A stretch of DNA of 62,870 nt, taken from contig JAFUUL010000088.1 in assembly GCA_017483805.1 (NCBI GenBank), forward strand, positions 1 to 62,870. The letters are read 5' to 3'. Under the pieces are notes generated by a model that had not been told where the DNA came from, did no database searches, and was given only the letters and a program-made list of their open reading frames with translations. The DNA is from Prevotella sp. GTDB lineage: Bacteria; Bacteroidota; Bacteroidia; Bacteroidales; Bacteroidaceae. Below, piece by piece: positions 39,359 through 49,719 of this stretch. Both the position numbers and the translations under genes were made by a program. Every line of letters starts with the position of its first letter. Positions within the stretch are counted from its first letter, which is position 1.

Positions 39359-41092
39359 TTATGGTAAGGGCAAATACCAGTTCTCTGTATCCATCAACCT
39401 GGCGCGCAGAGCCTCGTCAGCCTTGCCTTCGCGGCGAGAAACGGGGTCGGCCAGATAGGCTGGATCGTGGCGACGCAGGGCCACACGCATCAGGTCGTAG
39501 TAGCGACTTCCCTCGAATGCACCCTCGAGCGCCATCTCGTCGATGATCATATCCTCGACCAGAGGAATCTGATAGTCGACAGTGTCCTGGCGGGTGGCCA
39601 GTTCCTGCTCCGGCTGCGGCAGCACATAGTAGGCATTGGCATGGGAGTCGCCAGAGCCCAGTGAGTGGACACCATAGATCAGGCGGTTGCCATTGTCATC
39701 GTTGAGCCTATAGACCAGGGGATCGAAGAAGATGAGGTCGCCAGCCTGGTTGCGCTCAATGCTATCCACATTGGCCTTGAGCACATCGTCGCACATACCA
39801 TGCTTCAGCACGGCAAAGGCCGACTGGGGATAGCCGGCACGGTTGAGGGCTTCGGCATAGCGCAGATAGAGCATGGTGACGCGGTAGAGGGGCACCCGGT
39901 CGGAATAGACCTTGGAGATGCCTTGAAAATAAGTGTTATACTCTGAGTACTCGCTCCGGTTGCCCCGTGAGGTGAGACTGAAATTGGACGAATAGCGCAG
40001 GTCGCCGATGTACTTGTGGTCGGCAAAGCCCGTGCGGGGCACGTAGATGGTGTCGGACTTGGTGGCAGTCTTCTCTTCTATGCAATAGATCTGGGCCTCA
40101 GAGAGAGCGGCCATGGCCGAAGAGGCGGTCAGGGAATAGTAGAAGTTGTTCTCGGTGGTGGAGTTGAAAAGGTTGTACAGGTCACTCACCACGCCGTCGA
40201 AGACACGCCGATCCATGGGGATAAAACATATCTGCTCTTGATCGCCACCAGTGAAGTAGCCGTCGTATGGGGTGATGAACTGCGACGAACTGCTCCACGT
40301 GACGCGCTGGCTGCTCATCTGCTTGGGGCTGCGCGTGTCAGTGAGATAGTCGTGATACCAGGTAGCGGCCTCCTGATAGCGTCCGGCCCACAGGCAGAGA
40401 TCGCCCAAGAGGGCACGCATGGGGATGAAGAATTTCTCAGAAGACATATTATTGACTCCGCCATACTCTGGCAGGTTGACATCCACATAGGGCGTCAGGT
40501 CGTCAATGAAGGTATTGCAGATGTCCTGAATGCCTCTGGTGGGCTGGTTCATGGCATCGCGGGCTTCCTTCTCGGTCATCAGGGGCTCCAGGACGAGGGG
40601 CACCTCGCCATAGTTTAGGGCCAACTGCAGATAGGTCCATGCGCGGAAGGACTTGACGGCGGCATACTCACGCAAGAAGAGGTTGCGGCCACGACGCTCC
40701 ATGGCCGTGTCGATGTGGGCCAGGAAATAGTTGCAGTTGTTGATGACGGCATAGTAGTCGCTCACCTCGTTGTACTTGTTGGCACTGACGAAGTCGAAGG
40801 CGGCCAGATGCTTCAGGTCGGCAGTGGCATCGTCGGTGACGATCATCAGGTCGCCACGGGCGGCACCGAGGAGCACCGAACGGTCAGCCACCGTCTGCAG
40901 GCCATTGATGATGCCCATGACGCTATAGACTGAGTCGGTGGCATGATTCAGCGTGTGGTCTTCGGCATACTCCACCAGATCAGACTCCGGTTCCAGCATG
41001 TCGGAGCAGGAAACCGCTCCAATAGCCAATAAACAATAACCAACAACCGTTATTGCATCTGTCATTTTCGTTATAATTGATGGTCTTTTCAT
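39359..41092 (-). CDS. SusD/RagB-family surface lipoprotein 2
   Basis: This 577-residue lipoprotein (lipobox GAVSC, C29, followed by SDMLEPESD) pairs with the SusC homologue encoded 33 bp upstream. The SusD pattern is visible in YAAVKSFRAWTYLQLALNYG and in the C-terminal FEGSRYYDLMRVALRRHDP, the equivalent of the SusD FEGxRWxDLxR motif. It would cap SusC2 at the cell surface and capture the ligand. It is the last gene of the fasciclin-SusCD operon, and no enzyme gene follows it. The ligand is unknown and may not be a simple polysaccharide, since the operon encodes no glycoside hydrolase. Confidence 0.92.
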   Translation of the reverse strand: MKRPSIITKMTDAITVVGYCLLAIGAVSCSDMLEPESDLVEYAEDHTLNHATDSVYSVMGIINGLQTVADRSVLLGAARGDLMIVTDDATADLKHLAAFDFVSANKYNEVSDYYAVINNCNYFLAHIDTAMERRGRNLFLREYAAVKSFRAWTYLQLALNYGEVPLVLEPLMTEKEARDAMNQPTRGIQDICNTFIDDLTPYVDVNLPEYGGVNNMSSEKFFIPMRALLGDLCLWAGRYQEAATWYHDYLTDTRSPKQMSSQRVTWSSSSQFITPYDGYFTGGDQEQICFIPMDRRVFDGVVSDLYNLFNSTTENNFYYSLTASSAMAALSEAQIYCIEEKTATKSDTIYVPRTGFADHKYIGDLRYSSNFSLTSRGNRSEYSEYNTYFQGISKVYSDRVPLYRVTMLYLRYAEALNRAGYPQSAFAVLKHGMCDDVLKANVDSIERNQAGDLIFFDPLVYRLNDDNGNRLIYGVHSLGSGDSHANAYYVLPQPEQELATRQDTVDYQIPLVEDMIIDEMALEGAFEGSRYYDLMRVALRRHDPAYLADPVSRREGKADEALRARLMDTENWYLPLP

Positions 41093-41125
41093 CTTTTCAA
41101 TGTTTATTGTTTCACGTATATTGTC

Positions 41126-44100
41126 TTACAGGTTGATGTTCACCCCCAGAGAGAAGTTACGCCCGGAAGCAAGCACACCGCGGTCGATGCCCTGAGTGAG
41201 CACGCCACCAGCGATGGCGCAGTCGGGGTCGCTGCCCAGATAGCGGGTGACGGTGAACAGATTGGAGGCATTACCCCAGATGGTGAGTCCCTGCAGATAG
41301 GTGCTCTGAATGGGCAGGTAGTAACTCAGGGTGACCGATGCGAGGCGCAGGTAACTGCCGTCCTCGATCCAGCGGTCGCTGAAGCGGGCGTTGCCCATGG
41401 GGTCTTTGTAACTCACACGGGGGATGTCGGTCTGCTGGCCCTCAACGGCCCAGCGGCGGCTGACTGCTTTGGTTTGGTTGACAAAGTAACTGCCGCCCTC
41501 AAGGAGTGAGCGCTGATAGTTGAAGACATCGTTGCCCAGAGAGTAGTTGAACACAGCCGAAAGAGTGAGGTTCTTCCAATTGAACTGTGTGTAGATATTA
41601 CCATAGATGTCGGGATTGGGATCGCCGATGACAAAGCGGTCGTCTGCATCGATGACGCCATTGTTGTCCTTGTCGACGAAGCGCATATCGCCTGCAGCGA
41701 AGTACTCCTTCTGGTCGCGTTCGTTCACCTGGTAGTAGCCATCGGCATCAGCATCGGCCTGACGGGCATAGACGCCATCGGTCTTGTAGCCATAGAACAG
41801 GCCAACGGGCTGGCCCACCTTGGTCTGGATGGTGGCACCATAGACCTCGGTCTCAAACGGGCGGTCGTTGTCTGGCAGGGCCGTCACCTTGTTCTGGTAG
41901 TGGCCGGCAGAGGCCCCCAGTTCCCAACGGAAGTTCTTCAGGTTGAGCACCTTCATGCCCACATGGACATCGAAGCCCTCGTTCTGCAGTTTGCCATCGT
42001 TGCTCCAACTCTCCTCCAGACCACTGGTCCATGCCAACTGGCGGAGCGACAGCAGATCGGATGTCCAACTCTTGAAATAGTTCAGGCGGACATTCAGGCG
42101 GTTGTTGAGGAAGTTGCCCTCAAGACCGGCCGTGAGGCGAGAGGTGGTCTCCCACTTCAACTCGGTGTTGCCGATGTTGCCGATGACAATGCCCGTTGCC
42201 GAATTGCCAAGCATACGGCGCGAGACGAAGTAAGAGCGCGAAGCGATATAGTCGAGATTATCGTTGCCGGTGATGTCGAAACCTGCACTGAGGCGCAAGT
42301 AGTCGATGCCCTTGACACCGGCCAGCCACTTCTCGTTGCTCAGCACCCATGCACCCTCTACACTGGGGAACAGCCCCCAGACGACGCCGGCGACTTTCAG
42401 GCCGGAGGCATCGCTACCGAAACGGGAAGAGGCGTGGGCCGAGAGACCGGCATTCAGATAGTAGCGCTGGGCATAGTTGTAGTCGGCCAGGGCATACCAC
42501 TGCAGTTCGGTGGTCTTGTCGTTAGCACCATCGGTGGTCTTGAACAAGAGCGAAGAGGTCATGTTGGGTCGCTTATCGTTAGGCGTGTTATAACCGCTCT
42601 GGGAGGTCAGGGTGTAACTGCTGTTGAGATAGCGGAAGCCACCCTTCACACTCACCTGATGGGCACCATACTGGTTCTGCCAGTCCAGACGGGTGTCACT
42701 CTGAAGGACGGTCTGGTTGGCGGCCTGACTCTGCACGAAGTTGTGGAGCGTGGTGTTCTCGTCGAGACCATCTACGATGAAGGTCGGCACGCCCTGGATA
42801 GGCAGGTAGTAGTTCTCGTTGGTATTGACCAGCGAGAGGGAGAAGTGCTCGCTTACCGACAGGTGCTTGTTGAACTCATAGCGGGGCTTGACTGAGAAGA
42901 CGATGAGGCGGTTGCCCAGATTGTTGCGGTTCTTGCCCTCGCCATACTCCAAGATACTTCTGGGGTTGGCCAGACGTCCGCGGTTCTGGAACATTCCCTC
43001 CAGATAGTCATCGGCCTCGGCCAGGAACTGACCGATCTCACCCCTGTTGTCGAAGGCGAAGGGCGAGAGGAACGGCGCCTTGGCCAGTCCAAGGAAGCCC
43101 GGAGAGGTGACCACGCCAGAGAGGATGGAGACGGGAGCACCATCGTCACGCAGGCTGCGGTCCACATCGCTGTAAGAGGCATCGAAGCGTACATTGAGCC
43201 GACGTGCAATCTCGATGTCACTGTTCAAGCGCATATTGAAGCGAGAGAAGTCGTTGTTCTTCAGCGTGCTGTTACCCAGAGAGTAGCCAACAGACAGATT
43301 GTAGGAGGCCACATTGTCGCCACCCTGCACGTTGATGCCATAGTTCTGAGAGAAGGCATTCTCGTAGACCTCGTCCTTCCAGTTGGTGTTCTGGTGGTAC
43401 TTGGCATAATAGAAATTGGTGCGGTCGTTGGTGAGATACTTCATCTGATCCATGGAGAGGGTCTTGCCGGCCAGCAACTCCGTGGTGTAGAGGCGGTAGT
43501 CCTCGGCACCCATCATGTCGGGCAGGTTAGGCGTGAGTTCGTAACGACCGTTGATGGTCACGTCAATCTTGGTGGCCATCGACTTGTTGCGCTTGGTCTT
43601 GATGAGGATAACGCCATTGGCACCCTTGGCGCCATAGAGAGCGGTACCATTCTTCAGCACCTCGACACGCTCGATGTCGTTGACATTGAGGTTGGCCAGC
43701 ATATTGTTGAAATAGCCATCGTGCAGGGTCGAACGGTCATACTGCATATCCAGAATGACATCGTCGACAACAATCAGCGGGTTGGCATTGGCCTTGATGG
43801 AGTTGATGCCCGACATGAGGAGCATGTTGCCCAGGCCAGGAACGCCGCTATGAGACACGGAGCGCAGGTCGGCACCGAGTTGCCGGGCAACCAAGGGATC
43901 GATGCTCAACTCCGAAGTATTATCGAAACTGACAGCCTCTGCCGACTGGGTGGCCACGGTCTGGCGCTTGTACAGGGGTGAGAACACTTCGTTGTACAGA
44001 TAGCCGTTGGCCCTGCCATTGGCAATGGCGCACTGCTGCATGTTGTAGCCGTCGACGCGCATCAACACAGAACGCACGTAGTCGGGAGCCTTCAGTTCGT

Positions 44101-44284
44101 AGACGCCCTGCTCATCGGTCATGGCCGTGTACTTCGTCTCTCCATAGGCAGACACGATCACACCAGCCAAAGGCTGCTGTGTGGCGGCATCGACGACCCG
44201 ACCCGTCACTGTCTTCAGGTTATCCTGTGCTGCCATCGTCATGGCAATGAGCAGCATAAAGAGTGAAATGATATACTTCTTCAT
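41126..44284 (-). CDS. SusC/RagA-family TonB-dependent transporter 2
   Basis: This 1052-residue protein has a signal peptide ending MTMAAQ and a carboxypeptidase-regulatory-like domain (~25-105, VTGRVVDAATQQPLAGVIVS). A plug with DDVILDMQYDRS and IERVEVLKNGTALYGAKGAN is followed by an outer-membrane barrel. The plug region is atypical: the usual VVVxGYG stretch near the TonB end is replaced by LYKRQTVATQSAEAVSFDNT. The terminal residue is L (LGVNINL) rather than the usual F. Barrel features are otherwise normal (IPRVSYKDPMGNARFSDRWI, FSDRWIEDGSYLRLASVTLS). It begins two bases after the stop of a fasciclin lipoprotein gene, implying tight coupling. Ligand unknown. Confidence 0.92.
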   Translation of the reverse strand: MKKYIISLFMLLIAMTMAAQDNLKTVTGRVVDAATQQPLAGVIVSAYGETKYTAMTDEQGVYELKAPDYVRSVLMRVDGYNMQQCAIANGRANGYLYNEVFSPLYKRQTVATQSAEAVSFDNTSELSIDPLVARQLGADLRSVSHSGVPGLGNMLLMSGINSIKANANPLIVVDDVILDMQYDRSTLHDGYFNNMLANLNVNDIERVEVLKNGTALYGAKGANGVILIKTKRNKSMATKIDVTINGRYELTPNLPDMMGAEDYRLYTTELLAGKTLSMDQMKYLTNDRTNFYYAKYHQNTNWKDEVYENAFSQNYGINVQGGDNVASYNLSVGYSLGNSTLKNNDFSRFNMRLNSDIEIARRLNVRFDASYSDVDRSLRDDGAPVSILSGVVTSPGFLGLAKAPFLSPFAFDNRGEIGQFLAEADDYLEGMFQNRGRLANPRSILEYGEGKNRNNLGNRLIVFSVKPRYEFNKHLSVSEHFSLSLVNTNENYYLPIQGVPTFIVDGLDENTTLHNFVQSQAANQTVLQSDTRLDWQNQYGAHQVSVKGGFRYLNSSYTLTSQSGYNTPNDKRPNMTSSLLFKTTDGANDKTTELQWYALADYNYAQRYYLNAGLSAHASSRFGSDASGLKVAGVVWGLFPSVEGAWVLSNEKWLAGVKGIDYLRLSAGFDITGNDNLDYIASRSYFVSRRMLGNSATGIVIGNIGNTELKWETTSRLTAGLEGNFLNNRLNVRLNYFKSWTSDLLSLRQLAWTSGLEESWSNDGKLQNEGFDVHVGMKVLNLKNFRWELGASAGHYQNKVTALPDNDRPFETEVYGATIQTKVGQPVGLFYGYKTDGVYARQADADADGYYQVNERDQKEYFAAGDMRFVDKDNNGVIDADDRFVIGDPNPDIYGNIYTQFNWKNLTLSAVFNYSLGNDVFNYQRSLLEGGSYFVNQTKAVSRRWAVEGQQTDIPRVSYKDPMGNARFSDRWIEDGSYLRLASVTLSYYLPIQSTYLQGLTIWGNASNLFTVTRYLGSDPDCAIAGGVLTQGIDRGVLASGRNFSLGVNINL

Positions 44285-44286
44285 AG

Positions 44287-45930
44287 TTATTCTGATTTAG
44301 AGGTGCGGGGTTTGAGATAAATGCAGTCCAGATACATCTCACGGGCATAGGTCGACGTCTGGCGAGATGTGATAGAGCAAGTCAGTTTGATGCTGGCACG
44401 CTTACCGTTCTGGCCATAACTGCACACGGGGAACTTGAAGCCCTGGGCAATGAGCACAGTGTCGATGCGCTGAGGATCGGACTGGAACTCTGTCTTGTTG
44501 TCAGGCGTCGTGCAACTGTAGGTTGCCGTCTTTCCGTTCTGTCCGATGTAGTTGATGGTGGCCTTGAACTTGCAAGGACGCTGATCGGGCGATGTCTGGT
44601 TGTAGACAGACTTGGGGAGGATAACGGCATAGACATCGTAACTGCCGCTCAGGGTGTTGTTGACCTGGAACTCGACGCTCCAGTTGTCGGTGGCCTGCAG
44701 CGGTGCAATGCGCAGATAGCGGCCTTCGGAAATGCTGTCGGCCGTCACTTGGCGGATATTGTAGACACACTTCTCATAGTCGGTGATGAGATAGGTGCTC
44801 TCGCCCTCTACATACAGTTCCTTGAAATAAGTCTGTTCGGGCGTGAAGGGCCACTTGTCGGCGGTGTAGACGGTGCCGTTGCTGCAATCCAGCGGCTGGG
44901 CTCCATAGAGGATGCCGCCCTCATCGAAGGGCCTGGGGAACACATGATAGACATGCTTGCCATTGACAATGGACACATTCTCCGCGAGATAAGGAACGGA
45001 AATCAGAGAGTCTTTGGGAGACTTCTGGTCAGTCATGTTGAAGATGGCATCCTGAAGCAGGGCACTGGTAGTATAGAACTGCTGAAGAGAGTCCCGCTTC
45101 TCCATGTTGTCCTCGAAGTTATAATAGGAAAAGGCCTCGTCCCAGACTTCGTTCCAACCATCAGTGGCAGGCACCACGGCCAGGTAGGTGGAGTCCTCGG
45201 CATTCAACTCGCCAATCCGCTCCAACAGACGATTGCGCTCATAGACCACAGAGTCTACATAGACGGGCACACCGTCGACCACGCCACTCGACACAGAGGC
45301 GGCGGCATCGAAGACATCCTCGTTGAAGCGGCGCAGACGGGCACCGATGCCCTCCAACTGAGGATTGTCGCACAGCATCTCGTAGATATTGTAGTTATAG
45401 GGCAATGCCTTCTGCAACGTATGGAGCACGCCATTGGCAGCACGGGTATTGGCCTTGGCGACGGGCACGCCACCGATGCTGCCGTCAGCCATGCCAATCC
45501 GCTTGAGGTTGAGCATCAGCATACGTGCCGAGTCGGAGGTGACAGAAACCAGGGAATGCGAGAGATGGTTCTGCACGAAACTCTTTTCGACCGACGAGTC
45601 GCCCACGGCCGTCTGTACCAACTGCAGCAGAGAGTCTTTGTTGAACGTGCCGTTCAGCGGTGCCATCACGGTGAAGGCCTGACCGCTACCAAGGATATCG
45701 GCGTAACTGACAGGTTTCTTCTGGTGCATGCGGTACACCTTGGTCTGTTCAAGCACCTCACAGAAGTCGCTCAACTGAGCATCGGCCTTCATCTGCTCCC
45801 ACAGCGTCGAACCAGACTCCGACACGCCGATGGTGCCCTCATAATGGTCATCCCACTCTGAGCAGGCCGTCATGCCGCAGCACCAGATGCCTGCCAGAAG
45901 GATATGCTTTATCATTTTGGTCTTCTTCAT
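44287..45930 (-). CDS. Fasciclin-domain surface lipoprotein 3
   Basis: This ~547-residue lipoprotein (lipobox GMTAC, C23, then SEWDDHYEG) has a fasciclin-like domain in its first ~190 residues: LSDFCEVLEQTKVYRM, AFTVMAPLNGTFNKDSLLQL and NGVLHTLQKALPYNYNIYEM follow the family's H1/H2 pattern. A second, more diverged fasciclin-like unit follows (~190-370, TYLAVVPATDGWNEVWDEAF). The C-terminal ~150 residues are a beta-rich domain (NWSVEFQVNNTLSGSYDVYA, SIKLTCSI) that may bind ligand. Fasciclin domains mediate adhesion or ligand binding. An ATG at 45942 is an alternative start. It lies between another fasciclin gene and susC2; the spacing suggests these proteins act in the SusCD2 complex. Confidence 0.82.
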   Translation of the reverse strand: MKKTKMIKHILLAGIWCCGMTACSEWDDHYEGTIGVSESGSTLWEQMKADAQLSDFCEVLEQTKVYRMHQKKPVSYADILGSGQAFTVMAPLNGTFNKDSLLQLVQTAVGDSSVEKSFVQNHLSHSLVSVTSDSARMLMLNLKRIGMADGSIGGVPVAKANTRAANGVLHTLQKALPYNYNIYEMLCDNPQLEGIGARLRRFNEDVFDAAASVSSGVVDGVPVYVDSVVYERNRLLERIGELNAEDSTYLAVVPATDGWNEVWDEAFSYYNFEDNMEKRDSLQQFYTTSALLQDAIFNMTDQKSPKDSLISVPYLAENVSIVNGKHVYHVFPRPFDEGGILYGAQPLDCSNGTVYTADKWPFTPEQTYFKELYVEGESTYLITDYEKCVYNIRQVTADSISEGRYLRIAPLQATDNWSVEFQVNNTLSGSYDVYAVILPKSVYNQTSPDQRPCKFKATINYIGQNGKTATYSCTTPDNKTEFQSDPQRIDTVLIAQGFKFPVCSYGQNGKRASIKLTCSITSRQTSTYAREMYLDCIYLKPRTSKSE

Positions 45931-45959
45931 ATCTGATATCATTATTGTTCGTTGTTCTG

Positions 45960-47957
45960 TTAATGCTGGTCTTCACCCTCGGGACTACCGTAGACACTCT
46001 TAGGACAGAGTTCCAGATAGTCGAAACTCCAGTAGCAACTGGGATCCTTCAGCACCTGACGGGCACGCAGGTAGTAGTCCTGCCCTTCCTCCAGTTGAGT
46101 CGTGGTCATGATGTAGCGCAGGTTGTGAATGTGAGAACGGAGCACGTTGGTCTTGTCGCCTCCCTGCCAGTAGCAGTCCATGCCCTTCATATAACCGTGA
46201 TTGCGCATGGCCTTGTCGATAGCCTTGTTGGCATTGATGGCCTCGGTGGTCTCTCCGCTCACGTCAGCCACCCAACCGATGGTGGGGTCGCTGCCGTAGA
46301 TACGCAGGTCGGCAGGAATACCGCAAGGCACGCCGTCGAGATAGAACTGCACCACGCCACGCTCCACGCCGACCGTATAGCCGACACGAATCTCATAGGT
46401 GCCAGACTTGGGCACGGGCGGCAACTTGAACGTAGCATCGAAGATACCGCTGACAGTGACACCATTGCTCTTATAGTGCGACCACCAGATATCATCACCA
46501 TGCATGCCGACAACAGCCTGCTCGCCCATCACCTTCCAGTTCTTGATGTATCCAAGGCGGAAGGCAATGACCTGCTCCTTACCGAAACGGCCACGGGCAC
46601 CGCTGTTCTGGAAGTCGGGACTCAGCACGCTGGAGTCGAAGCGCAGGCGACAGTTGAGCACCTCGTCGCGCACCGTCTCATTGAACTCCAGGATATCATC
46701 CAGATAGTGGTACATACCATTGGGGGCCTGCTTGAGAGTGCTGACCAACTCTTTGCCTTGCAGGACTCTCACGCCCTTGACCTGATAGCGATTGCCCAGG
46801 CCCTTGCGGTTGATGTAGAGTTGCTCGTTAGGATAGCAGAAGCGCATGATGGTGCCGGGGCACATGGTCTCGTAGAACTCCTCGGGGTCGGCCTTGCTCG
46901 TATCCCAACATCTCAGAGTCTCCGAACTGCCGATAATCTCGTCATAAGGCAGAATGCGGTCCAGCAGGTGATAACTGACGAAGCGGTTCAGGGGGTTCTT
47001 GCGGCTCTTGAAGTCGTTGTCATACTTGCCTGCATCCTGTGGATAGACGGCATCGTAGACCTTCTTGGCATAGGCAATCAGATCGTTCAGATCATAAATG
47101 TCGTGCTCGTTGTAGACTGCATCGGGCTCGATGAAAGCCGTAAACTTGAAGTAGCGCTTCTCCGGCCACTGGGCGGGCACAGCCACGCCACCATCGGAAC
47201 CCGACTTACAGACGATGCGGTTGTTCCAGGAATAGACAGAGTCCTGCGACACCTTGTCGGCCCCCCATTCGGGATAGGTCTCATCCTCAAAAGCCATCAG
47301 AGAGTCGGCCATACCAGTCAGGAACAGAGCCTGAGAGAAGATGCTGATGAGCGAATCGGCAGCAATGACATCGGGCAACTTGTCGCTGGTACGCGGAATA
47401 ATTCTGTTCACGATATGCACCACGCCATTGGTCACCGAGTCGTCGAACTCTACCATACGAGCCACTGTATTGGCATAGTGGACAATGGCATTGTTGTTGC
47501 TGGCGTCATTGGAAACGGACACCTCAATATAGGTCTCTGCCATGTTTTGGCCGAGCGAGCCCTCTGACTTGTCGGTGGTGAAAAAGGCGTTGTCCTTGAT
47601 GATGTGGGTACGAACCAGTGTGTCTATGACTGCCGAGGGGATATCCTCGATGGTAGCGTAACTGTTTTCGGACAGATAAATGGCTATGGCCTCATTGTTA
47701 GGTGCAAAGACCGTATAGTCGCCATAGGTGGAGAGCAGGGCGAAATAGGGCGTCTTCTTCATGATGTCGACAAACGACCCTACCTTCTCAGGATTATCTT
47801 CAAGGAACGCAGCAGCCGTCATCTTCTCAGACGTGTATCTGGTCATGGGCACATCGTCGTCGTTGTCGACACACGAAGTCAGCGCTACGCTAAATGACAT
47901 ATGACACATGATAAGCGATAAACCTATCAGAAGTCTCTTTGTTATCTTGGTAATCAT
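45960..47957 (-). CDS. Fasciclin-domain surface lipoprotein 2
   Basis: This 665-residue lipoprotein (lipobox VALTSC, C29, then VDNDDD) has a first fasciclin domain at ~50-200, showing YFALLSTYGDYTVFAPNNEA and TNGVVHIVNRIIPRTSDKLP, close to the family consensus. A second, diverged unit spans ~205-420 (VISAADSLISIFSQ-like opening, RYFKFTAFIEPDAVYNEHDI). The C-terminal ~200 residues look like a lectin-type beta-sandwich (PVPKSGTYEIRVGYTVGVER, VVQFYLDGVPCGIPADLRI). A possible carbohydrate or glycoprotein ligand is inferred from that fold only. It is encoded 24 bp after susD3 and 17 bp before the next fasciclin gene, in the middle of the operon. Confidence 0.83.
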   Translation of the reverse strand: MITKITKRLLIGLSLIMCHMSFSVALTSCVDNDDDVPMTRYTSEKMTAAAFLEDNPEKVGSFVDIMKKTPYFALLSTYGDYTVFAPNNEAIAIYLSENSYATIEDIPSAVIDTLVRTHIIKDNAFFTTDKSEGSLGQNMAETYIEVSVSNDASNNNAIVHYANTVARMVEFDDSVTNGVVHIVNRIIPRTSDKLPDVIAADSLISIFSQALFLTGMADSLMAFEDETYPEWGADKVSQDSVYSWNNRIVCKSGSDGGVAVPAQWPEKRYFKFTAFIEPDAVYNEHDIYDLNDLIAYAKKVYDAVYPQDAGKYDNDFKSRKNPLNRFVSYHLLDRILPYDEIIGSSETLRCWDTSKADPEEFYETMCPGTIMRFCYPNEQLYINRKGLGNRYQVKGVRVLQGKELVSTLKQAPNGMYHYLDDILEFNETVRDEVLNCRLRFDSSVLSPDFQNSGARGRFGKEQVIAFRLGYIKNWKVMGEQAVVGMHGDDIWWSHYKSNGVTVSGIFDATFKLPPVPKSGTYEIRVGYTVGVERGVVQFYLDGVPCGIPADLRIYGSDPTIGWVADVSGETTEAINANKAIDKAMRNHGYMKGMDCYWQGGDKTNVLRSHIHNLRYIMTTTQLEEGQDYYLRARQVLKDPSCYWSFDYLELCPKSVYGSPEGEDQH

Positions 47958-47981
47958 AATATACAGTTTTCGATTTTCAAT

Positions 47982-49697
47982 TTACTTCAACTCAGAATCT
48001 TCTCCCTTGTTGAAGGCAGGATTCTGCTTCAGCAGAGGATTGGCTTTCAGTTCACTCTTCGCATAGGGGAAATAGATATAGTTGGGGTCGGCCAACTTGA
48101 TCTTGATGACATTGATGTCCTGACGATACTTGCGGATGGCACAGGAAGCCAAGCGTGTGGTCTCGCCATCGCGGCGCGAAGCCCTCACCAAGTCATACCA
48201 ACGCTTGCCCTCGAAGAGGAACTCACGCTGACGCTCTGCAAAGAGCAGGTCTTCCATCTGGCTACGCGAGGCAGAATACTTCTCGTAAGACAGACCAGTA
48301 CCGCTGTCGTCGGGACCAATGCCATTGGCACGCTTGTAGACCGTATTGATCAACTGGAAAGCCTCAGCGAAATCATCGTCGCTACGCTCGATGAGAGCCT
48401 CGGCCTTCATCAGCAGCACGTCACTCAGACGATAGATTATCCAGTTGGCATTCTTTGTGGCACGGCGACTTGAAGTTACCGAAACGCTACCAAGTCTCTG
48501 CAGGCTGAAACTGGTGTTGGTGCGCACGAACTTGGCTATGGAGTAACTGGTTCCTTCGTTCTCTACATTCTCATAGTAGCGACAGTCCTTCTGCGACTCA
48601 AATATCTGATTCTGATCCAAGGTAAACCCGTCAGTCAGACAGTCGGCAGCCCTCAAGTAGCCATTGTGATTGCTGCTTGAACCATAGTACTTGCTGACCC
48701 AGTTGTTCTCCTGATTGGAGTTGCCGTTATAATAGATCTCGAAAAGGCTCTCAAACGAGTTCTTGCTTCCGAAAATCTCTGTATAGGCGTTGCCAACTGT
48801 TTGCGAGCCCAATTCAGCCTCCAGAATCAGAGGAATCTGATCATCATAGAGTGCCACATCATTGAGTTGGTCTTTCTGCAACAGTTCCTTGTAGAGTTCT
48901 TTCTTGTACTCAATGACTTTGTCGCAATTCTCGATCACGCGGTCCCAGTCGCCCTTCCACAGATAGAGGTCGGCCAGAAGGGCGTAGATGGCACTGCGAG
49001 TGACGCGGCTGTTGTTCTCGATTGGCACATAGACGCGCTTGCCCTGCACTTTCTCCACATCATAGCGGCGAATAGCCTTGTCCTTCACGTTCTCCAGATC
49101 GTTGATCAATGAGTCGAGCACATCCTCGAAAGGCGTGGCCGGCAGAATATAGTTCTGATTATCATCGATACTGGGAGCCGTGGTGTAAGGCACATCACGG
49201 AAGGTGCGGATGAGATAGAAATAGCAAAGGGCACGGAGTGTGGTCATCTCGGCTATGGTGGACTGAAGTTCCTCATAGGTGTAGTTAGCATCGTAGGCTT
49301 CCACCTCGGGAGCATAGTGGATGACAATGTTACAACGGTTGATCACATTGTAGAATGAAGCCCAGTTGCACATCGAGTTAGAAGGCATCAGGTTCTCTCG
49401 GAGAATCTCCCTGATATCATTAGGGGGAACAGAACCATCCAACACATTCTCTGAACGCATCTCACCCCATACACCCATGCGGGTCACTACAGCCTCGTCG
49501 GCCAATGCTTCATAACAACCGTTCACAGCACTGGTCACGTCAGCCTTCTCCTTCCAGTAGTTCTCAAGTACAACCTGGTCCATGGGGAGAATATCGAGGA
49601 AATCGCTGCAACCGGTGAGCACGACAGCACCCAGCGAGAGGAGGAGGACACCCCTCATGGATTCTTTCACCTTATTATATATATATGTAGTCATCAT
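47982..49697 (-). CDS. SusD/RagB-family surface lipoprotein 3
   Basis: This 571-residue lipoprotein (lipobox AVVLTGC, C30, then SDFLDILPMDQV) is a classic RagB/SusD opening. Further SusD signatures are YWKEKADVTSAVNGCYEALA, MTTLRALCYFYLIRTFRDVP and, near the C-terminus, RQREFLFEGKRWYDLVRASR. The tail (FPYAKSELKANPLLKQNPAF) is the usual RagB ending. It would cap SusC3, encoded 22 bp upstream. The start could also be 49658. The RagB-like length and DILPxD opening suggest a glycan or glycopeptide ligand; specificity cannot be told. Confidence 0.95.
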   Translation of the reverse strand: MMTTYIYNKVKESMRGVLLLSLGAVVLTGCSDFLDILPMDQVVLENYWKEKADVTSAVNGCYEALADEAVVTRMGVWGEMRSENVLDGSVPPNDIREILRENLMPSNSMCNWASFYNVINRCNIVIHYAPEVEAYDANYTYEELQSTIAEMTTLRALCYFYLIRTFRDVPYTTAPSIDDNQNYILPATPFEDVLDSLINDLENVKDKAIRRYDVEKVQGKRVYVPIENNSRVTRSAIYALLADLYLWKGDWDRVIENCDKVIEYKKELYKELLQKDQLNDVALYDDQIPLILEAELGSQTVGNAYTEIFGSKNSFESLFEIYYNGNSNQENNWVSKYYGSSSNHNGYLRAADCLTDGFTLDQNQIFESQKDCRYYENVENEGTSYSIAKFVRTNTSFSLQRLGSVSVTSSRRATKNANWIIYRLSDVLLMKAEALIERSDDDFAEAFQLINTVYKRANGIGPDDSGTGLSYEKYSASRSQMEDLLFAERQREFLFEGKRWYDLVRASRRDGETTRLASCAIRKYRQDINVIKIKLADPNYIYFPYAKSELKANPLLKQNPAFNKGEDSELK

Positions 49698-49719
49698 AAC
49701 TTCCTTTAATCTTTGTCAA

